Of a stretch of DNA of 64,000 nucleotides, positions 10,571 through 21,484 are shown in pieces. The stretch lies in the NCBI GenBank assembly GCA_949775045.1, contig OX459110.1, positions 10,549,741-10,613,740 of the forward strand. The letters are read 5' to 3'. This stretch comes from Metridium senile (lineage: Eukaryota > Cnidaria > Anthozoa > Actiniaria > Metridiidae). The notes beneath the pieces are model-generated. The model made no database searches, was not told where the DNA came from, and saw only the letters and a list, made by a program, of their open reading frames with translations. Position 1 is the first letter of the stretch. The number at the start of each line of letters is the position of its first letter. The translations under genes and the position numbers were made by a program.

Positions 10571-11852
10571 CATAATAATCATAATAATCATAATAATCAT
10601 CATAATAATCATAATAATCATAATAATCATAATCATAATAATCATAATAATCATAATAGTCATAATAGTCATAATAGTCATAATAGTCATAATAGTCATA
10701 ATAGTCATAATAGTCATAATAGTCATAATAATCATAATAATCATAATCTAGGCGGTAAGCTTTAGGCGCATAACACAAAATAATCTATTGTTAGTTAGTT
10801 ATTATTTGACAAATTATAAGCGTTCTTGAATAAATATGTTTTTAGAAGATTTATATTTAGACAACGATGGTGCAGATTTTATATCAGGAGGGAGAGAATT
10901 CCAAAGTTCAGGTGCAGAGAAAGAGAAAGAGAAACAACAACACCCATATGATTTTAATCGGAAATTGCCAAAGTTGAGAAAAAGACCTGAGGAGGAACGT
11001 AGGTTTCTTGAAGGCTCGTAGTAGGAAATAAGTTCTGATAAATATCATGGTGTAGGATTATGGACAGACTTACTAAGCCTTGATCGGTAGCCACATTAGT
11101 CAAAGAGAAATATAGACTAGATAAAACCTATGGTGTTTCTACTGCTTGTTGATACAAATAATATATCACATGCTATCAAGGAGGGGGACATGGGGGATTA
11201 GATTAGATTAGATTAGATTGCACTGTTGCGGTGTTGATGAATATCTCTTGAGGTCTTGCAGTGTAAAATTATCAAAGTGTGGAGTTGCGGTGATGTAAAT
11301 GCCTTCGGTGTGCTGCGAGGTGCAGTGAATTTTAAAGCTGTGGTGTTCGTAGTGTTTGATGAGAGATATTGTGATGCGGTGTTGTAGGAATTGTTTTGCT
11401 GTGTTGAGGTGTTTAGGACCCCCCCCCCCCCCCCCCCCACCCCCCTGTCCCCCTCATCAAGGCTTAGTCTGTGCAATGACAAACTATGAGCTACTACAAC
11501 ATGATCAACAAAAGGCACCAACCTCCAGAGGTTTTTCTTGGTAAAGTAGTCGCTGCTTTCTTGGATCAACACCAAAATGTATCTTAACAATCTCCTTCAA
11601 ATCCTTGACACTCTCAGAACGTGATACTGTAATGCTCTTCTTGTCTCCATTCAGCATTACCACTTTTACTTCTAGTTTGGACCTGGAATGTCCATATGCA
11701 CCCTCTGATACTTCTGCGCATGCTTCTTCTTCTGATTCAAATGGCGGGAACATATATTCAAATTTCTTGACACACGCTTTGTATAATGGTTCATCCACTG
11801 TGACACAGGAGTCACAGGTTGGACACATTTTCTTTCGTTGAACAGATGACAT
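9805..11852 (-). CDS. Cys-cluster / ubiquitin-like / TerD-domain fusion protein (2 exons, 323 aa)
   Basis: Exon 1 is 11852-11523 (110 codons) with donor GAG|GTTGGT. Exon 2 is 10446-9805 with acceptor TTTTCATAG|ACA. Both junctions are phase 0. An in-frame TAG lies 9 bp before the ATG, supporting this start. Residues 10-27 hold CPTCDSC plus C27, a possible metal site. Residues about 60-137 form a ubiquitin fold: LEVKVVMLNGDKKSITV, SVKDLKEIVKIHFGV, QRLLYQEKPLE. It continues after the intron as LGDYNITNNSTITLIKV, matching the ubiquitin TLxDYNIxxxSTLHLV stretch, so the intron splits the domain and proves the join. Residues about 145-315 resemble TerD: VTFDFSWE, NASAIVYSG, VDYVDFRNQ, SVMHSGHGF, HIIRINLETLPDTVDKIFF, DFENLKLSFYD, LCGDKI. 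TerD proteins are known mainly from bacterial stress/tellurite clusters and some eukaryotes such as Dictyostelium CABP1. The usual DLDASA calcium-site string reads YLNASA here, so binding may be altered. There is no signal peptide or TM; it is probably cytosolic. Function unknown. Confidence 0.85.
10488..10747. repeat. ATA and TCATAA/TCATAG microsatellite in intron of the TerD gene
   Basis: (ATA)n to about 10570, then (ATCATA)n, then (AGTCATAAT)n units to 10747. It lies 40 bp from the exon 2 acceptor. All frames through it give artificial homopolymer-like ORFs. Confidence 0.95.
11060..11475. repeat. Imperfect inverted repeat with GGTGTTG-rich core and 20 bp poly(C)
   Basis: CTTACTAAGCCTTGAT near 11068 and TATCAAGGAGGGGGACATGG near 11175 pair with ATCAAGGCTTAGTC and CCCCCCTGTCCCCCTCATC near 11440-11475. 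Between them are (ATTAG)n at 11197-11219 and repeated GCGGTGTTG words. The C run is 11419-11438. It is a probable MITE or foldback remnant inside the TerD-gene intron. Confidence 0.55.
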
Positions 11853-11859
11853 GACACAC

Positions 11860-12180
11860 TAACAATGACAAACATATAAACATTAAACATAAAGGTTATC
11901 GTATTTATAACAAAGCATGAAATTTGTGAGACAAATGAATAACATGCTATTTATCTCAATACACATGAATAGACGACTTTCATAAATGGCCTCCACTAAT
12001 AATCATAATTTTTAAAATTGATGTTTTAAGAGAAAGAAAGCTATCATATGATAGACATCCACCATAACAATAACTTGTGAAAGTTTGAGAAAAAAAAACC
12101 GATTAAATTTGCAAGAAGCTATAAGAGTTTGAAAAATCAGAAAAACACCAAAACGAGGCATCAAAGGCCTCAGCAGAAAA
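11860..12180. other. 5' flank of the TerD gene, no gene seen
   Basis: AT-rich sequence upstream of the minus-strand ATG. No TATA box or other element I can defend; the promoter must lie here or beyond. Confidence 0.4.
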
Positions 12181-12224
12181 TTACATACTTGTAAATCTCT
12201 ACATTTTTCATTGAGTATAACTTC

Positions 12225-12560
12225 TTTGGTATTTTAGGGGAGGGGAGGGGAGGGGTAGTTAGTTGCTATGCCATAACTTTGTTGTCTTATATGTAGTCTT
12301 ACCCCATTGCCAGTTTCCTGTGTTGACTTAATGATATACATTTTGCTTCATGGGATCCCTGTGTTGATTTTTAGGGGAGGGGAGGGGTATGTCTCTCATG
12401 GAATTATTTTGCTATCTATGTAATCGCTATGTAGATACTCCTTTCCCCAGCTCCCTTTGTTGACTAACAATAATATACATTTTACTTCATGGGATCCCTG
12501 TGCTTATTTTTTTTAGCAGAGGGGAGGGGAGGGGTATGTCTCTCATAGAATTAGTTTTCT
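12225..12560. repeat. Three-copy tandem repeat with G-quadruplex-type runs
   Basis: Each unit of about 140 bp carries GGGGAGGGGAGGGG (12237-12255 with four G4 runs; 12374-12387 and 12521-12534 with three). It is followed by TATGTCTCTCATGGAATTA and TTTCTATCTATRTAAT, with CTTCATGGGATCCCTGTG between units. Four runs at 12237-12255 satisfy the G-quadruplex pattern on the plus strand. Confidence 0.85.
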
Positions 12561-13020
12561 ATCTATATAATGCCTGTATAGTGTTACCTTGATACAGTGC
12601 AATGGTGCATGGTCTTTATCGCATACATTAGCAGGAGGGAACTCTTTGCGTAGCTTGTTTTTGGAACAGCCTTCACACAACATGGCGGCACTAAAATGCA
12701 ATGATAAAGACATGAATTATGACAAATGTAACAGTAATATTCTGTATAATGACTTCACCTTCTGTATTTATTAGATAAGAAGCTTCAGTTTGGTCGGAGA
12801 ACTAAGAAGTACACTAAGTTAATTTTTATTTGTGAAACACAAAATACCAGCTTCAAAACCATGCAGGGAGGGGTGGTACACCTATATGTTTCAAAGAGCT
12901 AGACTTAAGCTTCATGTACCAGAGTAAGTCAGTAATATTTTATAGAAGCAACAAATAAGCCCAAGCTAAACAATATAATGAAGGTGATGAAGCTAACAAA
13001 GAATACAATAGGTTTCAGAC
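12560..13020. other. Intergenic, no convincing gene
   Basis: A short ORF at 12589-12774 contains AACATGGCGGCACTAAAATG at 12678 but has no recognisable product. Confidence 0.4.
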
Positions 13021-13030
13021 ACATGATGGA

Positions 13031-13919
13031 CATCCTAGGGAACCCAGGGGTAATCTTCTGTCGTTCGTTTCTCGCATCGCACAGAATTCAATTGTCTTTT
13101 TGGACATTTACTTGAGGCTCGCAAATTATTCAAAATAGGCATAATTCGAATAAATTATCGACATTGATAGTTCTGATGGGAATGTCACTGCTAAAGTTTG
13201 GAACGGTTGACAAAAGGATCATTTCACTTGTCTGCAAGAGCCTTAGATAATGAGCTCAAATATTCTGCTTAAAAAAGAGAGTCTTATTAAAAAGTTTTTT
13301 GTAGAAGTAAAGGGTGCAAAATGTTGCTTGGTTTACGATGTTAATTTTGCACCCCCTACCTAAGTTTAACCTGTTATTAAAACCCACAAATTACAGTAGT
13401 GTTGGAACATTGAGAAGAGAAGCTTAGTTGACATTATTAAAAATTTGATAGTGCAAACGTTTAGTCAACATTTCATCTTTGATTTGCACCCCCTACCTAA
13501 CTGAGATCACCTTTTAAAAACTTTTAAAATGTATTTTATTACACAAAGTTGAGCAATTTTGGCCTGTTTTCTTTGTAAATTACCTCATTAAATACGCTTC
13601 GCCTCATTGAGCTTCGCGCTTAAACAGCAGAAAAGACCCGGATGTGTCCGGGCATTCTGTGCGATGCTCCCAGAATAAATACCCCTGGGAACGTAGTCTG
13701 TTGGAGCTTGTTCCAGAAGTCAAAATTCAAACTTATTTAACGACTTTCTTTGAATGGTTATCTTTATTTTCATTGGTCGACCTAATAAGGTCGACCAATC
13801 AGGAAAGAGCTGAATTTTGACTTCCGGAACAAGCTCCAACAGACTACGTTCCCAGGGGTACATTTATTCTGGGAGCGAGAAACGATCGACAGAAGATTAC
13901 CCCTGGGTTCCAGAGGATG
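13031..13919. mobile_element. Composite foldback element with nested inverted repeats
   Basis: Outer arms: CATCCTAGGGAACCCAGGGG through TAATCTTCTGTCG (from 13031) and CGACAGAAGATTACCCCTGG running to GAGGATG (to 13919). Inner arms: 13660-13728 (CTCCCAGAATAAATACCCCT to GTCAAAATTC) and 13811-13876, close reverse complements around a GGTCGACC palindrome at 13777-13795. CTGTGCGATGC near 13655 pairs with GCATCGCACAG at 13075. TGATGGA occurs on both outer flanks and may be a TSD. A TTGCACCCCCTACCTAA word is duplicated inside at about 13348 and 13480. No transposase seen. Confidence 0.75.
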
Positions 13920-14110
13920 CTTGATGGAGGACCCCAAATATAGTTCATCTTTATATCTAAATCATAATAAATCACTTTCTTTCTTTCTTTCTTTCTTCTA
14001 GTCCCCATTACTGTTTCAAATGCCAGTCACTACCTCACTAACTTTCTTAAATATGGAAATGTGAAGTGGACTTCATCAGTGCATCAATCATAAGAGTCTA
14101 AAATGTATTA

Positions 14111-14337
14111 CAGTGCGGACACAGTAACTGGGCCCACCAGAACAAAACTGTCTAATCACAATCGACCTACAGACAATCGATTCCCGATAAAATCCGACTA
14201 AACCAATCAGTGTTAATAACTCGGATGATACTTTTGTACAAGGTTTTGGCGCTTTGTAATACATCAAGTGTCCGTAGTTTTGATATTGGTTGTAATGCAG
14301 TTTTGTTCAGGTGGGCCCAGTTAGTGTGTCCACACTG
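14111..14337. mobile_element. Tc1/mariner-type MITE, TA target duplication
   Basis: Inverted ends CAGTGCGGACACAGTAACTG and, on the right, CAGTTAGTGTGTCCACACTG, about 40 bp each including GGGCCCACC. Flanked by TA at 14109-14110 and 14338-14339. Total 227 bp. Confidence 0.85.
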
Positions 14338-14339
14338 TA

Positions 14340-15350
14340 ATATGATAGTATTTCTCTTCGATGCATAAACATGCTGACATGATATAATTTTTCTATCCTT
14401 GAAAATTCCAAGCTTACCTTTGTAAAATCAAGTCCAAATTTAACACAAAAGCATCAACTATCCCCTATAAACATTCGAGATTACAAAATGCTTGATTTAA
14501 GATATAATAATTGGGGGAAACACACCACACAGACCAGAAAACAAGCAGACTTTTTGAGCGGAAGTGCTCCTAATAATTTATGCGTAGTTCGTGGAAAAAT
14601 TAATAATGTATGAGGAATAACATGTTAAAAAAAACATTAATTCTAATAAAAATGTATCAATATTGATAAATTAATTTAAGAATAAGCGTTTAATAGAGGA
14701 CTTGATAAAGAAAATCTAGTTGAAAAAGCCGAAACGCAAAACCTTGCAGTTTTTATTATTGGGAATGTTAGATACTGCATAAATTTGAATTTAATTAAAA
14801 TGATTTGAAATAATACAATTACATCAATAAAATATTACCTTAATAGTATATCCAAGATGTTTTTTTCCTTCCAGATATAAAGTATTTTGAGTCGCAAAAA
14901 GTGAAAATAAACTCGACCTCTCAAAAATGTATGAAAGTTTTCGTGTCAGTATTCGCCAGGCGTTCCACGCTATTCCTGGCACTAGTATTACACAGGAACC
15001 CCATTACAACACAGGAAGCCCGGTGGGCTTTCAATGCAAAATTTACAAAATAATATAAATATGGACATGCATTTTGCACAGGCAGAAAAACTCGCCAGTG
15101 ATCAAAACTTTTTGATAAAAAATTCTGTGACTGCCAGACTGCTACATTCTAATATTTTATATATATATTTGTATGTTATTTTGTAAATATTTTATTTGTT
15201 ATTGTTATGTGTTGGCCGCTGAATAGAGGTGTAGAATAGGTATAGGAATAGATTTGGAACTTTTTATTGTGGCCGCCTAATAGAGGGTGACCGCTTTATG
15301 GGTGACCGCTTAATAGAGGTACCACTGTAGTAAGCTAATCTCAAATTTAA
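14340..15350. other. Intergenic, no gene seen
   Basis: AT-rich. A short cluster of GACCGCTTAATAGAGGT-like words occurs at 15210-15330, resembling a degraded dispersed repeat. Confidence 0.5.
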
Positions 15351-15359
15351 AAGTCGTTG

Positions 15360-15990
15360 TGTTGTTATTTCTGTTGAATACCACCTTTGTATTTCAGAAG
15401 TAAACAAACTTTGAATTTGTTGATCAAAACTCCTTTCCAAAAAAACCTCATTGCTGCAGGTTAGCTTTTACGATGTACATAATTTGCAGATTGTAAAACT
15501 CAACAGTTGTATTTTCAACTAAGACTGGAGTTAACTTCTATAAGATTTCGCAACGTTTCTGTAAATAAGTTGAGGTGTACCTTTGTATTACAGAAGTAAA
15601 CATACTTTTGTTGATCAACACTCCTTTCCAAAAAAACTTATTGTTGCACTCAGGTTAGCTTTTACGATGTACATATTGTAAAACTCAACAGTTGTATTTT
15701 CAACAAAGACTGGAGTTAACTTCTATAAGATTAATTCGCAAAGTTTCTGTAAATAAGTTGAGGTATTTGTAAAATGAATGTAGCCATGCCAAGAAGGTAA
15801 TTATTGACCGGTCACTAGGTAATGGAATGTAATAATAGTTGTATTTTCAACGAAGATTGCATGGAGATAACTTGCTGTAAGATTTCGCAAAGTTTCTGTT
15901 AATAAGTTGAGGTATTTGTAAAATGAATGCAGCCATGCCAAGAAGGTAATTATAGACCGGTCACTAGGTAATGGAATGTGTAGTAACAGG
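15360..15990. repeat. Overlapping tandem duplications (periods about 190 and 150 bp)
   Basis: Block 1 (TTGATCAAAACTCCTTTCC, AACTCAACAGTTGTATTTTC, TCTGTAAATAAGTTGAGGT) occurs from 15376 and 15567, with a partial third from 15835. Block 2 (AATGAATGTAGCCATGCCAA, ACCGGTCACTAGGTAATGGA) occurs from 15770 and 15922. Confidence 0.85.
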
Positions 15991-16520
15991 TGGCCATACT
16001 ATGTCTCAGTTTACTGCGATCAAAACACCTCTGATCATGATAACAGAGACAAAAGCTGTTTTCATACGAGAACATCTCAATCGGTCCAAATCGTCTTGAC
16101 GGAGAAAACGTTTTACGAGATTAAAGTCTCTTTGTTATCTCTTTAGTTGGGATTAGAAAAGACTTCGTAAAACTCATCTTGTAGGAGGGAATAAACCCAA
16201 GCATTTAGTCTTTCTACACACTTGAAGCCAAGTTTTTTATATATTTATAAGGAAAACTAGTTTCGTCTTAGTGACCTTATCAATTCCTTATATTTACAAT
16301 TCGTACGTTAGTTTCGTTTATGATATATTCAAAGGGCGCGCTTACATAGGTGGCTATGACTATGACGTTAAAGTCCGGCGTCTGGTGTGAAAACGGGACG
16401 AAGATAAATCGAGACGAAAAAGTTGTCTGATTTTCATTCTTTGCTGATGGCACTTGAGTACTCAATTTCTCAAATGACATTCAAGTGATCCTATCCTAGA
16501 GCAATTTACTCTCGCTACAC
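15990..16520. other. Intergenic, no gene seen
   Basis: No recognised coding potential or ordered repeat. Confidence 0.45.
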
Positions 16521-16539
16521 TGTTTTGTTACCTGACATT

Positions 16540-16660
16540 TCCCGCTACACTTTTTCATTGCACTTTTTTCGTTGCAATTTTTTCGTTGCAATTGTTTCGT
16601 TGCACTTTTTTCATGGCACTTTTTTCGTTGGACTTTTTCCGTTGTACTGTTATTTTTTAG
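16540..16660. repeat. 13 bp minisatellite TTTTTTCGTTGCA
   Basis: Eight or nine degenerate copies of CACTTTTTTCGTTG; the T-rich character continues to about 16820. Confidence 0.85.
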
Positions 16661-16819
16661 ATGCGCTTTTCATTACACTTTCTCCTCTCTTGCACTTTTT
16701 TCATTACATGCACTAAGTTTGATACATTTTGTGCTACAAATTTCGATTTTTTCGCCGGCACCACTGTTTTACTTCTTTTTTTCGGTACATTTTCTCTAGC
16801 TATTTTTTTTGCTAGTTAT

Positions 16820-18470
16820 ATAGTAATTAGGTCACACCTTTACCACATGGTCAATTTTAATGCGATTACATGATTCAGAACTTTGCATAACAAAACTCTA
16901 CATGATTTGAAAGATCGTCTTCTCCATGCAAAGTGCACTCGAAATGAGAACAAACTGTCACATGCGCCCTGGGAGCGGTTAAGAGGGGCTAAGTCTACAT
17001 CGTCTGGCACTGTAATATGTGACATCATTCTATCTTGGAATATAGCCTTGGACAGCCTTTCTTAATAAATAGGTAACACTTTTCTGTCTTGGAAAAGTGT
17101 TTACATATCGCCTGCCACAACCCTTTTTGAAATTGTGTATTTCCATAATTTCATTCCGTCTTTGGATGAGCTATTGCCTCGTTCAACCTTTATGAATTTT
17201 ACTGTCAGATCACGAATGCTAGTGTTCAAAAATGCATGGTAGCCTGCGTACTTCCATCTTAAAGAAAGAAATCTACTAAGGTCTAACAGTGTAATATTTT
17301 ATTAAGTAATTATGTCATTTTATCAGATATTTCTCTCTTGAAAAAACCCATTTTAAACTTAAAAGTTTATTAACAGCGCACTTATCAAATTAGTCTATCT
17401 TCCGGTCCGCGTGTCCGATCCTATTTCTGGCGGGAAAATGGTACACGCGTCCAAAAGTCGCCTCAAGGCATTTTGGCGGGAAAGGCCTGTATTGCCGCAC
17501 GCGCGCGCGCGAATTGTTCACTGAACGCCGTGTTTACGACTACAAACGAAGATGGCACACGTCCACTTGACTTCATATTGACCTTGATGTGTGTAAATAC
17601 GGTCGATATTGCCCTCTGTTTCAAGGTGAATAGAATCACCTGCGGTATGAACTCGTACTGGTGGCAGTAATGTTGTTCGGTCAGTACCGAATGGACTATG
17701 AAGTGTTTGTCTTGTAATAATGTGCAATATCTAGGTTCAAAAAATGTGCACTATTATCAACCATAACAATAACTTTTGTTACTGAAATAACTCAACGTAA
17801 GGCTGAAAGACAGTTTACCATGCCCACTGCAAACTTTGTTTTGGCAACGAGTTCGTCCTTCAAGTATATCACATGTACATATTGTTAACAAAAATAGTTT
17901 TTTAGTTTTGCTGCACAATACCTTAAAAGTGTACTGAAATCTTCAGTTTTTCAAAGTAAAAAGTTGACTGAAGTTTCATTTCAACACAAAATAAAACTAC
18001 GTTTAGCAACAAGTTACTATTTCAAAAAGAAGTTGTAAACAATTAATTTCAAATAAAAGTTCATTTAATTTTAATTTGGCTGCCTAAATAAACTAAAATT
18101 TTCAGATTCTCTAAATTAAACTTTGAATCAGAAGTCGCCAATCATCTTATGAAATTCTGTTTTGTGGACTTTTGCAACGAATTGCGCTTCAAAGATCATG
18201 TTGCTCAGGGCCGACCAAATTTAAAGTTATTCTGGAGCCGGTTTGTCACACAAACTCTTTATACCGAGAAATCGTTTGTAGCTAGAGCTTTGAAGTTTTT
18301 CAAAACATGTTAAAAGTTACTAGTAGAGAAAGATGCATGTTATTTCATTTTCGTTGAAACATTTTTCATTTATCAATAAGAACGGCACTAATAAGTTTGT
18401 GAAGCCTTATTTATTTTTCTGTGACTGTGTGGAAAACCATGAACTTAACCTCAAATGTGAGGTGATATAA
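16820..18470. other. Intergenic; two E2F-like sites and a short CpG-rich patch, no gene seen
   Basis: TCTGGCGGGAAAAT near 17425 and TTTTGGCGGGAAAGG near 17470 match the E2F consensus TTTSGCGSGAAA loosely. A (CG)n patch follows at 17498-17512. No ORF downstream is recognisable. Confidence 0.4.
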
Positions 18471-18472
18471 AT

Positions 18473-18618
18473 GGAAACTAGCGAGTAAACTAGTATAGGC
18501 TGCGTCGGTGTTTGATATAAACGATAGGTAATATAATGAAATTTGTAACACCGTAAAAAATGTTGACCTAACTTTACTAACGTTCGTTTTGAGCTTTAGC
18601 CCTTCGTCGGAGTATTAA
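18473..18618 (+). repeat. Dispersed repeat family B, copy 1
   Basis: Begins GGAAACTAGCGAGTAAACTA, continues with GTCGGTGTTTGATATAAACG and TTGTAACACCGTAAAAAATG, ends GAGCTTTAGCCCTTCGTCGG. Other copies at 21181, 27990, 31299, 46222, 46384, 49206, 49936, 50046, 50131 and 57116. The reverse strand reads CCGACGAAGGGC, AAAGCTCGAAACGT, resembling the hammerhead-like termini of Penelope-type or related retroelements. Confidence 0.85.
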
Positions 18619-18619
18619 G

Positions 18620-19440
18620 GAAATTGTTTTATATATACCTCATTACATCCCATACTCAAACTAACAAACAAGTCAACACAAGATATTAATAAGATTGACA
18701 TGTAAGCCAGCAACCAGCGATTTTTTATCAATTGTTGTCGTCCAAACCAAGTCAGTTTTGGTGCACGCACGCAGACCGCTTGTGCCATACATTTAAACAT
18801 TGTTTGATTTATTTTTGATCTGTTTTTAATAATGAATTGACGGTTACTGTACTGCAGGGGAGCAAACGTTCTCTTTGGCAGCACTCCGCTGTACAGTTGG
18901 TGCATTCTAACACGTGATTTACATAAAACCACAAAGCGATAGCCACGTTTCACTGAGCGATTACCGACCCTCCCTTCCCTCCTTGGGATTTTGTTTAGTA
19001 CTCTTGCTATCATAATGTTGCTAAGGTTCTGTTGTTCTGACAGCAAATTTTGTTTTTATAGCGTCAATAATCATATCTTCTGGCATGCATAAGATATCTA
19101 ATATCTAAACTAATATAGTGTCCTACGCATGATTGGTTGATGGCCAGGCATGTACATTATTTGGTCTCACAAATATATCAAAGACAAATCAATGTATTTC
19201 GTGCATCCTTATGACACAAATGTTGTACTATTAATTCAGTTTATCTGAGAACAATTTTAGATTTGGTGACTGTTGTGATCGAAGATGGGTATATAATGCG
19301 TGGATTTTGTGCACGTGAATGTACACGCACGCACGCACGCGCGTGTAAAGGTACCGGTGCTCTCATGTGAAACATTTCGAGATATTTTTATAATTATTAA
19401 CTATTATTATACAGTCGATGTCATCAATGTTGTCCAAGTA
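18620..19440. other. Intergenic, no gene seen
   Basis: A 143-codon minus-strand ORF (18615-19046) has no family resemblance. An alternating purine-pyrimidine (ACGC)n patch lies at 19323-19345. Confidence 0.45.
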
Positions 19441-19453
19441 AAGTAGAGATTAA

Positions 19454-19725
19454 CACTACAACAAGTGAGATGTGATTCTTTGTCTATTTGTTTTCAGCAG
19501 TTGAAATTTCAATCATTTAATTGTATAATGAGTAACAGTGAACATGGAATAAGAATTATAGAATCTATGTACGTTCACAATGCTACAGCACTACAACAAG
19601 TGACACGTGATTCTTTGTTTATTTGTTTTCAGCAGTTGAAATTTCAATTTTTAACTGTATAATGAGTAACAGTGAACATGGAATAAGAATTATGGAATCT
19701 ACGGTTCACAATTAATGCTAGTATA
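19454..19725. repeat. Two-copy tandem duplication, period about 135 bp
   Basis: CACTACAACAAGTGA, GTTTTCAGCAGTTGAAATTT, AATGAGTAACAGTGAACATG and GGAATAAGAATTAT occur in both copies with few differences. Confidence 0.9.
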
Positions 19726-20079
19726 AAGCATTTAGAGCAAACGTATGTGGTGTCACGTGACATTTCGTTTATTGTTTTAATGTATTTTTAGTGGACAATG
19801 TTTATGAAATTGACTGTAGGCTTCAAGATTTCTTAGCATGTAGTTTTATAATGATAGTGTTTTACATTTGTTTATCGGTGTGTACTGATTGTTTTAAAGA
19901 TTTTGTTTATTGATTTGTCTATCTGCTTGTTTATTTGGAGTCATGCTGGGTCACTTAACTTATCTATTTATCGATACGGTTATTGATTAATTTATTAATT
20001 AGATCGTTTATTATATTCAATTACTTTTTATTAATAAAACTGATTCATCATTTGAATAAACCGTTATGAGTTATAATTT

Positions 20080-20330
20080 AAAAGTTTATTCTGATAACAA
20101 TGAAGTTTATCTAGACTGAATAATAGGAAGATTATACAACGGAGATATAGGGGTTGTGCATGCTCACTTGTATATGTTCGTTTACTGATACTATAGCAAA
20201 TTAAGTTTATTCTGATAATCATGAAGTTTATCTGAACTTGGAGTAATGTGAAGATTATACAGCGGGTTCTGCATGCTCTAACACTTGTATGTTCTTTTAC
20301 TGACTAATATAACTTTTAATCAAGTATGCT
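20080..20330. repeat. Two-copy tandem duplication, period about 130 bp
   Basis: AAGTTTATTCTGATAA, GAAGTTTATCT, GAAGATTATACA, GCATGCTC and ACTTGTATGTTC are shared by the two halves. Confidence 0.75.
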
Positions 20331-20650
20331 TTCTTATGTGGTTGCGCGAAAACATGTTGAAAGTTATGCCTCGAGAATATCAACCAGAATTCATAGCTGA
20401 AGAGCTGATTGAATGAAATATTTCTACCGTAACTTAAATCGGCCAGTATTTCGTAATCGCAGACAAGATTAAACAGCTCACTAAACCATATAATATGCCT
20501 ACCAATACAAAACTAAAAGTTAATAAACACTTTATTATAAAAGAAGGAAAATAACGCACGATACAGAATAAAAACTATATAACTAGTGAAAAGTACGTCA
20601 AAAGCTCAGTTAATGTACAATGAGGTCCAGATTTCGCCCAAAAACATTTT

Positions 20651-20788
20651 AGAAATCGTTTATTGTTCCAGTTGAACAACTCACAAACAACTCTTACTAC
20701 AAAACGTTTACCATAGTACACATCAGTCAAACTTCTTGCGGTGATATAGTTGTTTGTGAGTTGTTCAACGAATATAATAAACGATTTT
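20651..20788. mobile_element. Hairpin with about 40 bp arms (MITE-like)
   Basis: AAATCGTTTATTGTTCCAGT to CAACTCACAAACAACT pairs with AGTTGTTTGTGAGTTGTTCA to TAATAAACGATTT. The loop is about 55 bp. No TSD identified. Confidence 0.75.
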
Positions 20789-20879
20789 TTAAATATTTCT
20801 AGGTGCCCAAGGTTTTTTGATTCGCACTGTAAAGGTTGAAATGATCGCAAAATGTCATATATAGAATACGATGATTTCA

Positions 20880-21180
20880 CTTCCAGCCAGTTAATCTCGA
20901 TGCGTACTAAGTTTAATACAGTAATCTATCCACTCGACATAGTGGACAATGCTAGACCCTTTGCTGGTCCACACAAGATTATAGGGTTTGTTCTTGTGTA
21001 GTCGTGGGAGAAAATAACGCAAGCTTGAATCATATAAGAGATTTGGTCCTATTAACTCCTTACTCTATGGCCTAAGGCACCGCCGATATCGGCGTAGAGA
21101 TCGAAAACAAAACCTAAATAGAAATATTTCTAAGAAGGATGTTTCAAACACAGTAATAATTAATATTTAAAGTAGATTGG
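20880..21180. other. Intergenic, no gene seen
   Basis: Nothing recognised. Confidence 0.4.
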
Positions 21181-21335
21181 ATGGACACTAGCGAGTAAAC
21201 TAGTATAGGATGCATCGGTGTTTGATATATAAACGATACTGAGCCGGGTAATAGAATGAGTTTGTAACGCCGTAAAAAAAATGTTGACTTAACTTTACTG
21301 ACGTTTCGAACTTTAGCTCTTCGTCGGAGTTAAAA
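21181..21335 (+). repeat. Dispersed repeat family B, copy 2
   Basis: Starts GGACACTAGCGAGTAAACTA and ends with AACTTTAGCTCTTCGTCGG. It differs from copy 1 by several substitutions, so it is an older copy. Confidence 0.85.
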
Positions 21336-21465
21336 AAAGTATTGCCAGTTAAGGTAATATAGGTTGATAATATCCACTTTCAAATGCAGAAATGTGTCAT
21401 GTCTCCGGTTTGGTGTTTATCGTTTCATGATCATGGCTAAGGGAAGGACCATTTGACATTTGAGA

Positions 21466-21481
21466 GGGGGGGGGGGGGGGG
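21466..21481. repeat. Poly(G) tract, 16 bp
   Basis: Uninterrupted G run. Confidence 0.95.
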
Positions 21482-21484
21482 CTG

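Noticed and set aside
10443..10778. Four long ORFs encoding poly-Ile, poly-Asn/His or poly-Tyr/Asp
   Set aside because: They are translations of the ATA/TCATAA microsatellite in the TerD-gene intron; no start context or flanking coding sequence.
18615..19046. 143-codon minus-strand ORF
   Set aside because: No recognisable family and it runs into dispersed repeat family B; long enough to occur by chance in 64 kb.
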